The position numbers and the translations under genes were made by a program. This document shows positions 36,181 to 48,900 of a DNA stretch of 64,000 nt, piece after piece. The notes beneath the pieces are model-generated. The model was given only the letters and a program-made list of their open reading frames with translations, ran no database searches and was not told where the DNA came from. Source of the DNA: Cryptomeria japonica (lineage: Eukaryota; Streptophyta; Pinopsida; Cupressales; Cupressaceae); assembly GCF_030272615.1 (NCBI RefSeq), contig NC_081406.1:240734422-240798421 (forward strand), read 5' to 3'. Numbering within the stretch: position 1 is the stretch's first letter; each line of letters begins with the position of its first letter.

Positions 36181-38590
36181 TATTTCAAAATGTCTACATA
36201 CAAAGTCTTCAAAAATGAAAAGTAAGTATCCCATCCTTGCTTAAGTGAATCTAGAATGGAGTTGAACCCATTCAAGGGACTAACATAGTATTCAATGGCA
36301 TGGGATTATGTTGGATCCTCCTGCTGCGTATTTTCTATACACTCTATTTTTGTGACAAATCAGGTTATCTAACTGGGGACCTATAAAGTTCCAGAGCTCA
36401 GTCACTCGCCTTATCATACTGTCCCTTTCCTTTTCTAATTTCAATATTTGATCCATGACAGTCAAAACTGGACCTTCAAGATTAGGTTTGCTACTAGATT
36501 GTAAGAATGTGAGATTTGAATTAGTTAGCCTTTACAATCCATAATCTTCTTGTCTAGGGAGGCGGTGAGCTTTTAAAAATCTAGACAAGTTTTATATACT
36601 TTACCTTCTTTCGCTAAGGCTTCATCAATAGATTGTAGAAAAGTGTGAAGTTTTGCCTTTTTAGCTAATATCATCTTCAAAAATATTTATTTCCTAGCCT
36701 CAACAAATTTATATTTGGCCTCAAGTGTAGAGATTTTAACTAAAGAATCATGTTGTTTAGTAATATACTCAGTTATTTGTTGAAGCTTTCCGGAAGAGCT
36801 TGAGCTCTCATCTTCTTGAAATTATGGTACAAGCTAGTTCAAAATTTCAAAAGTGGACTCTATTAGTTTTTTGTCTTTATATTCTTCTTGAGCTAACTCC
36901 TAAATCACCTAAGCTTGGAGTGAAACAGTAGCCAAGACCTTTTCTTCCAGTGACATCAAGTTGTAAGGCTTGTCAAAACTAATAGAGAATCCCAACACTT
37001 TCCCTTTGGCTTGAGTTAATTATGTGACAATTGCTAATCCTGAAGGGAAATCTGTCTCTACCTTTTTTCCTTTATCTTCAGCAGAGGTCTTTAGGGGTGT
37101 ATCTATTGATTCCTTTTCTGCCGAAGTCTGCAACTCATGTGCACCGATGGCTCCACCAATTGGTGGACCACTCTCTTTTGGTGCTTCCCCTAATTCCTTC
37201 TCTTCTATACCTTTTTCTTTTTCAGCCTCTTTCTCAACATCCTATACATTTATTTCTGAAGGATTCTGAGTATCCTCAGTGTCAAAATTTGAGTCATGAG
37301 TCGGTGGAGTAGTAACCAGTGGATTAATTTTCTCATTTTGTCATCTTTACTTTTTGGTTCTTTATCCTTTGGCAATTGAATGTTCTGTGGCTGTACAAAA
37401 CTAGGACTATGCTCATTATTTATTCCATATGTCTATTGCTTCTTTCCGGATCTCTTCATATTTTTCCAACAGTAAATTGTTTATCCGATATTTTGGGTTT
37501 GAATTTTATCAAACCTGTCTCACTTATTAAATTTGTAGCCTCTTGTGGAGTGATAGATGGGAGAAGATTAACCAATTTTGTTTCTTTCATCTGTTTATCC
37601 AGATTTTGTGCATGTAATTTTTTGTTTTCTATTTATTATACAACTCTTTGGGCAAAATTTTCTCCAATTCTATCAATGTTCTGCTAAATGAATCAAGATA
37701 TAAAACAATAGCCTCTTCTAACTATTTATTATCCTTCTCACCAAATTCATCATAAAATGCATAAATGTTTTTAAGATTTCCATTATTAATAATTTGATCT
37801 ATGATTTCCTAAGCATCTAACTTCTTTTTCTTACCATTTTTCTTCTTTTCTTCTGGTTTAGATGGCTCGTCTCCTTTGGGCTTCCTCTTATGTACAGTGG
37901 TAATCTTGGGAGTCTTCTTGGGCTGCTCCTTCTCCGGTTCCTTGTTTTGATCTTTCTTTTTATCATCGGAGGGTTCTCCTTTGACAACTCTTGCAAATAC
38001 ACCTTTCTTCTTTGGACCTTGTCTGATTTCTTCATCTGATTTTGTCTCCTCTAAAGAAACTGCAACATATTCCCTTATTGTTTTTTTTTTCTTTTTTTTT
38101 TCTTCCTTAGGCTTGGGACTAGCAAGCTCGTCAGATGGTCCTTCCAGTTGTTTAGGTGCCTTAGTTGTAGCTAGGACAACATTAGGAGTGGCCTAAGTTT
38201 CTTTCTTTGCCTCTCTCTACCCATTCCTCTTCTTCTTTTGTTCAAAAAGTAAACGGTCAAACATATTATCAGTGTACCATACCAGAATGAATTCTTCTTG
38301 TCTTGCTTGATCTTTCAAAGGTTGGTCAACAATTTCTTAAGCATCACACTGCATAAGTCATAGTGTGCATCTTCTCTCGCCATTTGATAGGCAATGTGAA
38401 TGATGGTTCCAAAGACTAAGTTCGGTCGTCTGAATTGATAAACTTTATAGCCAATCACAATTGCGGAAAATATTACATCTGGATCCCTGATATCATCAAA
38501 TCGTATTGATCTGCCATCATATGTTGTGCCGGTGAGTTTGAATAAAGGGTATATGCACGAAGTTGTGGTACCAAAAAGGTGCCACACTTC
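36181..38590 (-). pseudogene. extra ORF of C3 between pol and 3' LTR, degenerate
   Basis: Reading on the - strand from about 38590, a 90-codon open stretch (38587-38315) with FDDIRDPDVIF and NLVFGTIIHIAYQMARED gives way, through stops and frame changes, to a very Lys/Glu/Pro-rich segment (about 38160-37810) and then a helical region (about 37800-37650). Decayed sequence continues to the 3' untranslated region. None of it resembles gag, integrase or reverse transcriptase. Its place next to the 3' LTR is where some plant copia elements carry an additional ORF. Function unknown. The upstream part ends abruptly at about 38590, where unrelated sequence starts. Confidence 0.45.
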
Positions 38591-38603
38591 AAAAAAATTG
38601 AAA

Positions 38604-38694
38604 AATGCGCATAAGGCGCATGCACTATAGGGTGCGTGCTCTATAGACTTGGCACACCAAGCCTATAAGGCATGCATGCACCTTATAAGGCATT
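38604..38694. repeat. GC-rich inverted repeat at the C3 break point
   Basis: Arms 38604-38624 (AATGCGCATAAGGCGCATGCA) and 38673-38694 (reverse complement AATGCCTTATAAGGTGCATGCA) pair with a few mismatches around a loop of about 48 bases. It sits where C3 ends and the spliced gene region begins, so it may mark the end of the inserted segment. Confidence 0.6.
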
Positions 38695-38852
38695 TTAAAC
38701 TTCAAAAAAACCCTGCTCCACATTTTGGATGCATTCTGCATTCCAAACCCGCATTTTGGCAATTTCGGGTGCCATTTTCTTGCGCTCACCCTTTGTAAAA
38801 GCTTTAAATTGGGCACTAAGTTGTCCATCTCTCATCAAAATGTCACCATGCC

Positions 38853-40830
38853 ATGAAAGAGCTTGAAGAGGTATGTATTTTTATTTTCTTATTGTCATTT
38901 TTTTATTAATTTGAAGAATAAACTAGGTTTATTGATTTAAATTTATTTTCATTATCAGGAAATGAGATTAGACAAGAAAATATTGAAAAACCTCAATCAC
39001 CTCCTCATGAAGACCATATTGAAGAAGAATCACATCAATCACCTCCTCATGAAGACCATATTAAAGAAGAAGCACATCAAGAACCTCCTACAATCCCTAG
39101 ACATCCCATAGGTACACAAGAAAGCCTATTCGGTCAAATAGAAAATAGCCAAAAAGAGCTTGAAGGTTTAATCACAAGCCTAAAAGATCCCACTGGAACA
39201 AACTCCCATAGGAAAAACCTTGCTAGTTCTTTGCAATCTATTGTATCTCACATACAATCTGTGAGTGGGAAAATAAATTTTTGGTCCCATAAGAAGGAAG
39301 AACAAAAGCCATTTTATGCTAACAAATTATCATATGCGACAGTGAAGAAAAAGAAAATTAATAAATTTGACTTTTGTGCTCTTTCTACGGACCCCCGAAC
39401 GAATCAACCTTTACACCCTGGATGTAAGAGATTCCCTATTCATTGGTGTCATCATGAAGGGATTAAGAACAATTTTTGGGATAGGTGGTGGATGGTACTT
39501 GATCAGCTCCCATGAAATAATTATGAGGTACCCCAATACTTTTTGAGAAAACTATACTGTGAGTTTGTCCTTAATGAGATCCCAAACTATTTTGATTTTC
39601 TAGATTTCCAAGGTAGAGGTGGGGGTTCCTCACATGATAGAGAGGGTGCATAGCGTGATCCAAATCTTCCACCAAGACCCTTGGCCAGACCTATGGTGGA
39701 GCATGTTATTATTCCTTCCGTTGTGATGGAGAGTATTGAGGTAAAAACTCTAGACTCGATTAGCTCACTCACTCAGACCCTTATACAGTATGCTAGGCCT
39801 TTAGTAGAGGGTGATGTGAGTGATGATTTTGATTCTTCTAGGCATTGAGTTACAACTCATTTTTGTCATTCTTGTGGTTCTCTTTGCACTTATGATCCTA
39901 ATAGTTCCGAGAATGCACGTACATGAGTGGAGTTTGCTACAGAGAACATTGTCATGACAGAATCCTTGCTGAATGAAACATTTGACATTGATACCCAGGT
40001 GAATTTCATTACAAGTTCATTTCATTCTTTTTATTAAATTTTATATGTAAATTTGAGAATATATTTAAATTAGTAAATTATTATGATAAAAAATCAGGTT
40101 CAAAGTGTTCACAATACTAGCAACATTCCTGCAACACCCTTTCTACTACTTCGTCGACTCCACAAGTATACAACGAGTGAAGAAATATAATTATTATATG
40201 TAGATAGTTGAACCTTATGTGAATGATTTTCTAATTACTAATTTTGGATGTCAAATAGTTTAATGCTAGAGCTTCAACATCAACACCTCATAGTGTATTT
40301 CATCTACAATCTTTCACCCAGGTAAACAATTTATCTTTAATGTTGTTATTAAATAATATAGATAGTTTTTGCGATTAATCAATATACTTTGTTTAATTTT
40401 CAGATGTTGAGACTCCTCCTATTGTCCGCACGTCAATGGACCATGGTGTTGCTACACCAGTAGCAAGTTCAATTGCTTTATCAGAAGTATGAGACATATT
40501 TGTAGATTTAGCATTACATTTGTTATCTTAATAATATCTTATTGAAAATTTTAACGACACTTGTATTTAGTTTAATTTATATTGTGATGCTTACAGGAGG
40601 GGCTTGTCTCTCCAGATCATGAACGTGCACCTGTTGTGGATGAACATCATGATTATTTGTATGCGGTAAGTGACTATTCTATTATATGTCGTTCTAAAAT
40701 TCATTTTTTGTATATGCTAACATCATTCTTTTCATTGTATCAGGTGGAGTTACAAAAAAGTCTGGAGAGGAGGTCGAGTGGACATACTCGAAAGACACCT
40801 GCATCATATACATCTCCATCCCCTCGATAG
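38853..40830 (+). pseudogene. spliced gene of unknown function, possible transposon ORF1
   Basis: A short first exon (MKELEE, 38853-38870) may be followed by GTATGT and an acceptor at 38956-38958, though the junction is out of frame as read. The main exon (38959-39998) encodes two 14-residue repeats starting SPPHEDHI, a helical stretch, a cluster of Trp/His/Cys (FPIHWCHHEG, RWWM), and CHSCGSLC near 39869. It holds stops at 39513, 39652 and later. The donor GTGAAT at 39999 pairs with the acceptor at 40095-40097. Two further small exons are likely, about 40597-40664 (GLVSPDHERAPVVDEH...) and 40744-40830 (ending SYTSPSPR). I do not recognise the family. It converges on the transposase gene at 45947-49102, so both may belong to one element. 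Confidence 0.45.
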
Positions 40831-40888
40831 GCAAAGATATCTCGTGATCTGTTTCCTTCCCTAGAGGGAAATGAATAGAATAGGGTCC

Positions 40889-41215
40889 TATGTTGTATGC
40901 CTATATGGCAATTTTGAACATATGTTTTGTATTATGAATATGTGACATTCTATCTCCATATGGCTTTTGGCAAGCTCCTATTTGACTTTATTGGATACCA
41001 TGTTGTATGCCTATATGGCAAATTTGAACATATGTTTTGTATTACGAATATGTGACATTGTATGTCCATATGGCTTTTGGCAAGCCCCTATTTGACTTTA
41101 TTGGATATCATGTTCTATGCCTTTATAACAATTTTGAACATATGTTTTGTTTTATGAATATGTGAAATTCTAGGTCCATATGGCTTTTGGCAAGCCTATT
41201 TGTTTGTATTGGATA
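40889..41215 (+). repeat. 110-bp tandem repeat, three copies
   Basis: ATGTTGTATGCCTATATGGCA recurs at 40890, 41000 and (diverged) 41110, exactly 110 bp apart. Each unit also holds GAACATATGTTTTGT and CCATATGGCTTTTGGCAAG. It lies in the presumed 3' flank of the spliced gene. Confidence 0.9.
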
Positions 41216-41550
41216 TATTTGATAGTTTTAACGGTATACAATGTTGGATGGATTTGTAGCTTTTTGGTTAATGCAAATCATTTCTCATGGTTATCCATAA
41301 TTTCAGTACAAATGATTAGATGAATAACTGCACAAAGTTTATTGTTACTTAAGCTTTGAACCTAAATATGCGTTTCTAATCCAAGACACAAGCTAATGGA
41401 GATCAACACAAATTCAATAGTTATAGCCGAAATAAGACTATATAAAGGAAACATGGAAAGAACCAAAATTAGACAATGTAAGACACCATTGTACCAATAC
41501 CCATTACAAAAAAATTGCATAGCCCATAAACTTATATTTATCTAATACAT
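41216..41550. other. AT-rich spacer before the 359-bp array
   Basis: No gene or repeat recognised. Confidence 0.5.
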
Positions 41551-44500
41551 GCACTTAGGCGATTTCGCTGCTAAGGTGTGGCCCGCAACGATCGGGCGAG
41601 TTGGAGAGGAAAAAAAAAGGCATTCCTAGCATAAACCCATCCACCCCGATACGTACGAGCTGACGATTTGGTGCCACAACATGACCCCACAGGATCAAAC
41701 GAATCGTTCTTATGATTAACAAGTACCGAGAAACGCAATGCCGAATATTGACAACTTTGAGCAATTTGAGCACTTGGGTGATTTCGCTGCTAGGGTGTGG
41801 CCCACAATGATCAAGAGAGTTGGAGAGAAAAAAGAAGGCATTTCTAGCATAAACCCAGCCACCCCAAAGCATATGAGCTAACGGTTCAGTGCCGCGACAA
41901 GCGGATTGAAAGATGGGGCATTGTGCAACTTTTAATTGAACTCATCTGATGCTTTTTGTCGCAACCAAGAAAGAGTGGCCATGAGCAACTGGATCTGATT
42001 CTACCAAAACCAAGAGAGGCTTTTTTAGAGTGCCATAACATGACCCCACAAGATCAGACAGATCATTCTTATGATTAACAGGTGCCGAGAAACGCGATGC
42101 CAAATATTGACAACTTTGAGCAATTTGAGTACTTGGGCGATTTCGCTACGAGGGTGTGGGCCGCAATGATCAGGTGAGTTGGAGAGAAAAAAGAATGCAT
42201 TCCTAGTGTAAACCCAGCCACCCTGATGCGTACGAGCTAACAGTTTGGTGCCACGATGAGTAGATTGAAAGATGGGGCATTGTGCAACTTTTCATTGAAC
42301 TCATCTGATGCTTTTTGTCGCAACTGAGAAAGAGTCGCCATGAGCAACTAGATCCGAGTCTACCAAAACCAAGAGAGGATTTTTTAGAGTGCCATAACAC
42401 GACCTTATAGGATCAGATGGATCATTCTTATGATTAACGAGGGTCGAGAAACGCGATGCCAAATATTGACAACTTTGAGTAATTTGAGCACTTAGGCGAT
42501 TCCGCTGCTAGGGTGTGTCCCGCAACAATTGGGCGAGTTGGAGAGAAAAAAGAAGGCATTCCTAGTGTAAACCCAGCCACCCCGATGCGTACGAGCTGAC
42601 AGTTTGGTGCCGCGATGAGCGGATTGAAAGATGGGGCATTGTGCAACTTTTCATTGAACTCATCTGATGCTTTTTGTCGCAATCGAGAAAGAGTCACCAT
42701 GAGCAACTGGATCCGAGTCTACCAAAACCAAGAGAGGATTTTTTAGAGTGCCATAACATGACCCTATAGGATCAGATGGATCATTCTTATGATTAACAAG
42801 GGTCAAGAAACACGATGCCGAATATTGACAACTTTGAGTAATTTGAGCACTTAGGCGATTTCGCTGCTAGGGTGTGTCCCGCAACAATTGGGTGAGTTGG
42901 AGAGAAAAAAAAAGGCATTCCTAGTGTAAAATTGACCACCCCAATGCATACAAGTTGACGGTGTAGTGCCACAACAAGTGGATTGAAAGATGGGGCATTG
43001 TGCAACTTTTCATTGAACTCATCTGACGCTTTTTGTCGCAACCGAGAAAGAGTCGCCACGAGCAACTAGATCCGAGTCTACCAAAAGTAAGAGAGGCTTT
43101 TTTAGAGTTCCATAACATGACGCTACAATATCAAATAGATCATTCTTATCATTAACGGGTGCTAAGAAACGCGATGCTGAATATTGACATCTTTGAGCAA
43201 TTTGAGCACTTGGGCGATTTCGCTGCTAGGGTGTGTCCCGCAACGATCGGGCAAGTTGGAGACCAACAAGAAGGCATTCCTAGTGTAAACCCATCCACCC
43301 CGATGTGTATGATATGATGGTTTGGTTCCACAACGAGTGGATTAAAAAATGGGGCATTGTGCAACTTTTCATTGAACTCATCTGACGCTTTTTGTCGCAA
43401 CTGAGAGAGAGTCACCACGAGAAACTGGATCCGAGTCTATCGAAACTGAGAGAGGATTTTTTAGAGTGCCATAACACAACACTATAGGATCAGACATATC
43501 ATTCTTATGATTAACAGGCACCGAGAAACGTGATGCCGAATATTAAGAACTTTGAGTAATTTGAGCACTTAGGCGATTTCACTACTAGGGTGTGTCCTGC
43601 AACGTTCGGGCGAGTTGGAGAGAAAAAAGAAGGCATTCCAAGTGTAAACGTGGCCACCCAACATGTACGAGCTGACAGTGCAGTGCCACGATGAGCAGAT
43701 TGAAAGATGGGGCATTGTGCAACTTTTCATTGAACTCATCTGACACTTTTTGTCGCAACCAAGAAAGAGTCGCCACGAGCAACTGGATCCGAGTCTACCA
43801 AAACCGAGGGAGGATTTTTTAGAGTACCATAAAATGACCCTGCAGGATCAAATGGATCATTCTTATGATTAATGGGCACAAAGAAACGTGATGTCGAATA
43901 TTGACAACTTTGAGCAATTTGAGCACTTGGGTGATTTTACTGCTAGGCTGTGTCCCGTAATGATCAGGTGAGTTGGAGAGAAAAAAGAAGGTATTCATAG
44001 TGTAAACCCACCCACCCTGATGCGTACAAGCTGATGGTTCGGTGTCGCGATGAGTGGACTGAAAGATGGGGCATTGTGCAGCTTTTCATTAAACTCATCT
44101 GACATTTTTTGTCACAACCGAGAAAGAGGTGCCACGAGCAACTAGATCAGAGTCTACCGAAACCAAGAGAGGCTTTTTTAGAGTGCCATAACATGACCCC
44201 ATAGGATCAGATGGATCATTCTTATGATTAACGAGCGGCAAGAAACATGATGCTGAATATTGACAACTTTGAGCAATTTGAGCACTTGGGCAATTTCGCT
44301 GCTAGGGTGTGTCCCGCAACCATCGAGCAAGTTGGAGAGAAAAAAGAAGGCATTCCTAGTGTAAAATTGACCACCCCGACGCATACAAGCTGACGGTGCA
44401 GTGCCACAACAAGTGGATTGAAAGATGGGGCATTGTGCAACTTTTCATTGAACTCATCTGACGCTTTTTATCGCAACCTACAAAGAGTCGCCATGAGAAA

Positions 44501-45720
44501 CTAGATATGAGTCTACCAAAACCGAGTGAGGCTTTTTTAGAGTGCCATAACACAACCCTGCAAGATCAAACAGATCATTCTCATGATTAACAAGCGCCGA
44601 GAAACATGATGCTGAATATTGACAACTTTGAGCAATTTTAGCACTTGGGCAATTTCGCTGCTAGGGTTTGGCCCACAAAGATCAAGCGAGTTGGAGAGAA
44701 AAAAAAGGCATTCCTAACATAAACCAGGCCACCCTAACATGTAAGAGCTGACGGTTTGGTGCCGCAATGAGCGGATTGAAAGATGGGGCATTGTGCAACA
44801 TTTCATTGAACTCATCTGACACTTATTGTTGCAACCAAGAAAGAGTCACCACGAGCAATTGGATCCGATTCTATCGAAACTAAGAGAGGCTTTTTTAGAG
44901 TGCCATAACATGACTTGATAGGATCAGACAGATCATTTTTATGATTAACGGGCACTGAGAAACATGATGCCGAATATTGACAACTTTGAGCAATTTGAGC
45001 ACTTAGGTGATTTTGCTGCTAGGGTGTGGCCCGCAATGATTGGGCGAGTTGGAGAGCCAAAAGAGGGCATTCCTAGCATAAAATTGGGCACCCCGATGTG
45101 TACGAGCTGACGGTTTGGTGCCATGATGAGCAGATTGAAAGATGGGGCATTGTGCAACTTTTCATTGAACTCATCTGATGCTTTTTGTCGCAACCGAGAA
45201 AGAGTCACCACAAGCAACTGGATATGAGTCTACTAAAACCGAGTGAGGATTTTTTAGAGTGCCATAACATGACCCCATAGGATCAGACGGATCATTCTTA
45301 TGATTAACGGGTGTCGAGAAAAGCGATGCTAAATATTGACAACTTTGAGCAATTTGAGCACTTGAGCGATTTCTCTACTAGGGTGTGGCCTGCAACGATC
45401 GGGCAAGTTGGAGAGCAAAAAGAAGGAATTCCTAGCATAAAACCAGCCACCCCAACGTGTACAAGCTAACGATTCAGTGCTGCAATGAGCAGATTGAAAG
45501 ATGGGGCATTGTGCATTGTTTCATTCAACTCATCTAACGCTTTTTGTCACAACTGAGAAAGAGTCGCCACGAGAAAATGGTTACGAGTCTACCAAATTTG
45601 AGTGAGGATTTTTTAGAGTGCCATAACATGACCTCGTAAGATCAGATGGATTTTTCTTACATGTCACTAACATCAAGAAAAACCATGCCGAATTTTGACA
45701 ATTTTTCACTTTGAGTGATT
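41551..45720 (+). repeat. 359-bp satellite array, about 11.6 copies
   Basis: The landmark GATTGAAAGATGGGGCATTG (or a close variant) occurs at 41904, 42263, 42622, 42981, 43340, 43698, 44057, 44416, 44774, 45133 and 45492, a spacing of 358-359 bp throughout. Units differ by scattered substitutions, many of them C/T or G/A at CG sites. The - strand has an ORF of about 90 codons in several units, but 359 is not a multiple of three and stops vary, so I do not call genes. The array lies between the two convergent genes. Its period is about twice a nucleosome repeat. Confidence 0.95.
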
Positions 45721-45946
45721 GACAACAAATGAGCAAGTTTTACATCTTTTACCATATTAGTAGGGTATACTTCATGAAATGATCCCATGTGATCTCTAAT
45801 AGTCCAAAATGACATTATTTACATAAAATCACACAGAAAAAGACAAAAACACAAGTTTTTATATTACAATGCCTCGAGTAGTCAAAAATACTAGTCATGT
45901 ACATATATCCAAATAAGATTGATATTACAATTTTTTACATTTACAT

Positions 45947-48900
45947 TTAATCCAATGAACCATCTAGATCTGCTCTACTCTTTATCGTGTCTAGTATGGC
46001 CTCATGGTCAGACTCACAAACCTTCCATAGGTTCTTGTTTAGTGGTCTACCCCCATATCTGATCAAATGAACATTTGAGGCTACAACAAGGTTAGAATAA
46101 TGAAAAATCTTCCTATGTGTCTCGAAGTCCTCGAACAACCACAAGTTAGACTTCTTCATTGGGTACCTTCTAAGCCATGTACTAGTAACAACTATTGATC
46201 CTGTGAGGTACTCAATATTTTCTCCATCTACCATAGGGTGATACAATTTCTTTTTTGCATCCACGCAATGACACAGGTAATAATTTGTTCCTTCTTCATT
46301 GTCTTCAGCTACAATTACTGCATAAAGATGCCCTGCAATGATAAAGTGAGAAGAATTTAGCAAACAACTAAGGTAAAATATTAAAGTATAGAAAATTACA
46401 TGTGGATAATTTACCTGGTTGGACTAAATCTGACACATGGTCAAATTCAATTGATGCTTCCATCTGTGTGAGTTGTAGTGCACTTGGAGGTCGATATGTC
46501 TCAAGTGGGATTAGATGCCTCATACACCATTCGTCCACCCACTCCTTTGACTCAAAGTCATTATAGGCACCATCTCTACATGGAGAACAATAACATGCCA
46601 TCCGTTGCGTTTGGATAGTCCATGAACCTGCATTAGAGCTTTTGAAAGAGTGTAGCTCACTCGATCCTGTCAATGAACAACAATCTTCTAATTTTTCAAA
46701 GTTAGTATCATCTACCAACCAAAAAAAATTGCAAACTGAAGACTTACCTTGATTACCTAGACCAATTGTACCATTTCACCATTGAACAATTGATTTTGCA
46801 TCTTTCAATTTTGCATTCCCTTTGTACTTTACTCTTCTCATGCTAAAGCTCTTTTAATACATGTTGATGCACCATCATGCTCCCCTTTTCCATGCCCAGC
46901 CTCAGAGAAATTCCACATATGTTAAATAGTAGTCAATTTATGCATCCTACTCAACCAATAAAACATCTGAGAGTTCTTAAATTTTGATGCACAATTATCT
47001 GACCATATGATATGTTGACAGAATGATATGCCTCAGCTAGCCAAATCATCATAGAATATCTGAAAACAACCTTGCACAAACTCTATAGAGTGTGAGCGAT
47101 CATCACTGATGTAAAAATTATACTCCCTCAATATCTTCCTATCATCTTCCATACTATCATGTGCATGAATGAATGCTATATGCACAGATATGGCAACTTG
47201 TGTGGAGTTGTAATATTGTGATTGCACCTCGTTCTGCGGTTGTAGTGTGTAGTTCTTTGTAAAGTCAACAATTGAAATGATTGTATGAAATGGAAATGTG
47301 TCCTTGTATAGCTTAAATTGAGAGTCCAACCAACGAGCTCGATGGTTATGCCTTGCATACTCATACACTATATTCTCATGAAAGATGCCCATAAACTGAT
47401 ACACTGGAATCTTCTCACTAACCAATTCACACCTTTTTGCTTCTTTTCCATCCTTTAGCATGTAGGCCACTGTCTTATATTTTCCAAATTCTACTAATTC
47501 ATTACCAATTTCTTGTCTAATATCCATATGCTGACAAATTTGTAAATATCGCAATCCACCACAATCAACACATGTGCCATCCAAGAAACACTTATTGTAA
47601 TATACTTGACCATCTACTCTTTCACATAAGATGCTAGATATGAATTCCCTTGAAGATGTCGGTGGACCATTTATGTTGCATTCTTGCAAAACATTGTTAG
47701 CATGCAAATCTATACATATGCGTTGATAAACATCATAATGGTTAGAAAATTCAATATGTACTCTACAACAACAAGTTGTGCATGTGTGATTTATTTTGAC
47801 ATAAAAAGGATTTACCATTTCAAAGAATCTTTGACTAATTTTTATTTGAGGATACATACGTTGAAACTTGGCAAAAAATTGTGTTTGAGTCATATCCAAA
47901 AAATGTTTCGAATGTGGATCATGGATTTTACTACCAATCCTCCTTCTTACAACATCTCTTTTATTTGGAGAGACCCTTGTGTTATTCTTCTAAAAACCTT
48001 CAATTAGGGATCTCAAAGCTTCAACAATTGCTTTATCTTTCTATGGTAATCTACCAGAAAATGCCCATGACTCATTATTATATGGATCCTCCACTCTTTG
48101 TCACCTTCCCATAGCTCTCATTAGAGTTTGTCTACTTATCTTCAATTGTTTACTTGTCTTTCTAAGGAGGCGAACTTTCTTGGTTTGAGTGCTTACAATT
48201 GTTGATGTAATGACATGTCATCTGGCATTACTATCTTTTGTGTATGATTTAGAACCAATTGTATCATATGCATTCATCAGATTCTTCACAATAGATTTGT
48301 CGCTTGATTCAATCGATGTTCTTAGCCCAAGAATCTTCATTATAGGCCTAAATTTCAGATTGCTCATTATTTCAACAAATAGTTGACATCTCCCTATCTC
48401 ATTTAAAGGCTCAAAAAATATTTTCGATATACGGTTAGCATGTCTTTGACAAGTACGCTTCAAAATCTTGTCAACCATTGGTTTCAAAACATTAGCATCA
48501 ATATCAATCAAATACCTAGGCTTTCTATGCAAAACTCTAGGAGGTGTTCTCAAACTTTGAGTTACCTCAAGATTAGGAATGTCAACAACATTAGGGATAG
48601 GTGCCATGCCTTCAACCGGAGATGAAAATGATGACATACCTTGAAATTGAGGTGTACAAGATGGCATAGCTCCAATACTTGATGTTAGTCATGAAGTACT
48701 TGCAATGTCAAATGTCATAGAGGGAGTGCATTCAATATGAGATGTTGTAGACACCAACAGTGTGCCAATAAGAGATGGTGTGCCTTCAACTTGAGATGTA
48801 AGAGATGGGGTGCCTTCAACTTGAATTGTGGTAGACATGCTCTCAACCTTGGGATTCAATTGTCTCATTGCACTAAGGTTTTGCATCTGTTGCCTTTCTG

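Noticed and set aside
41555-45217. ORFs of about 90 codons in several 359-bp satellite units
   Set aside because: The unit length is not a multiple of three, stops differ between units, and substitutions show no bias for silent sites by eye.
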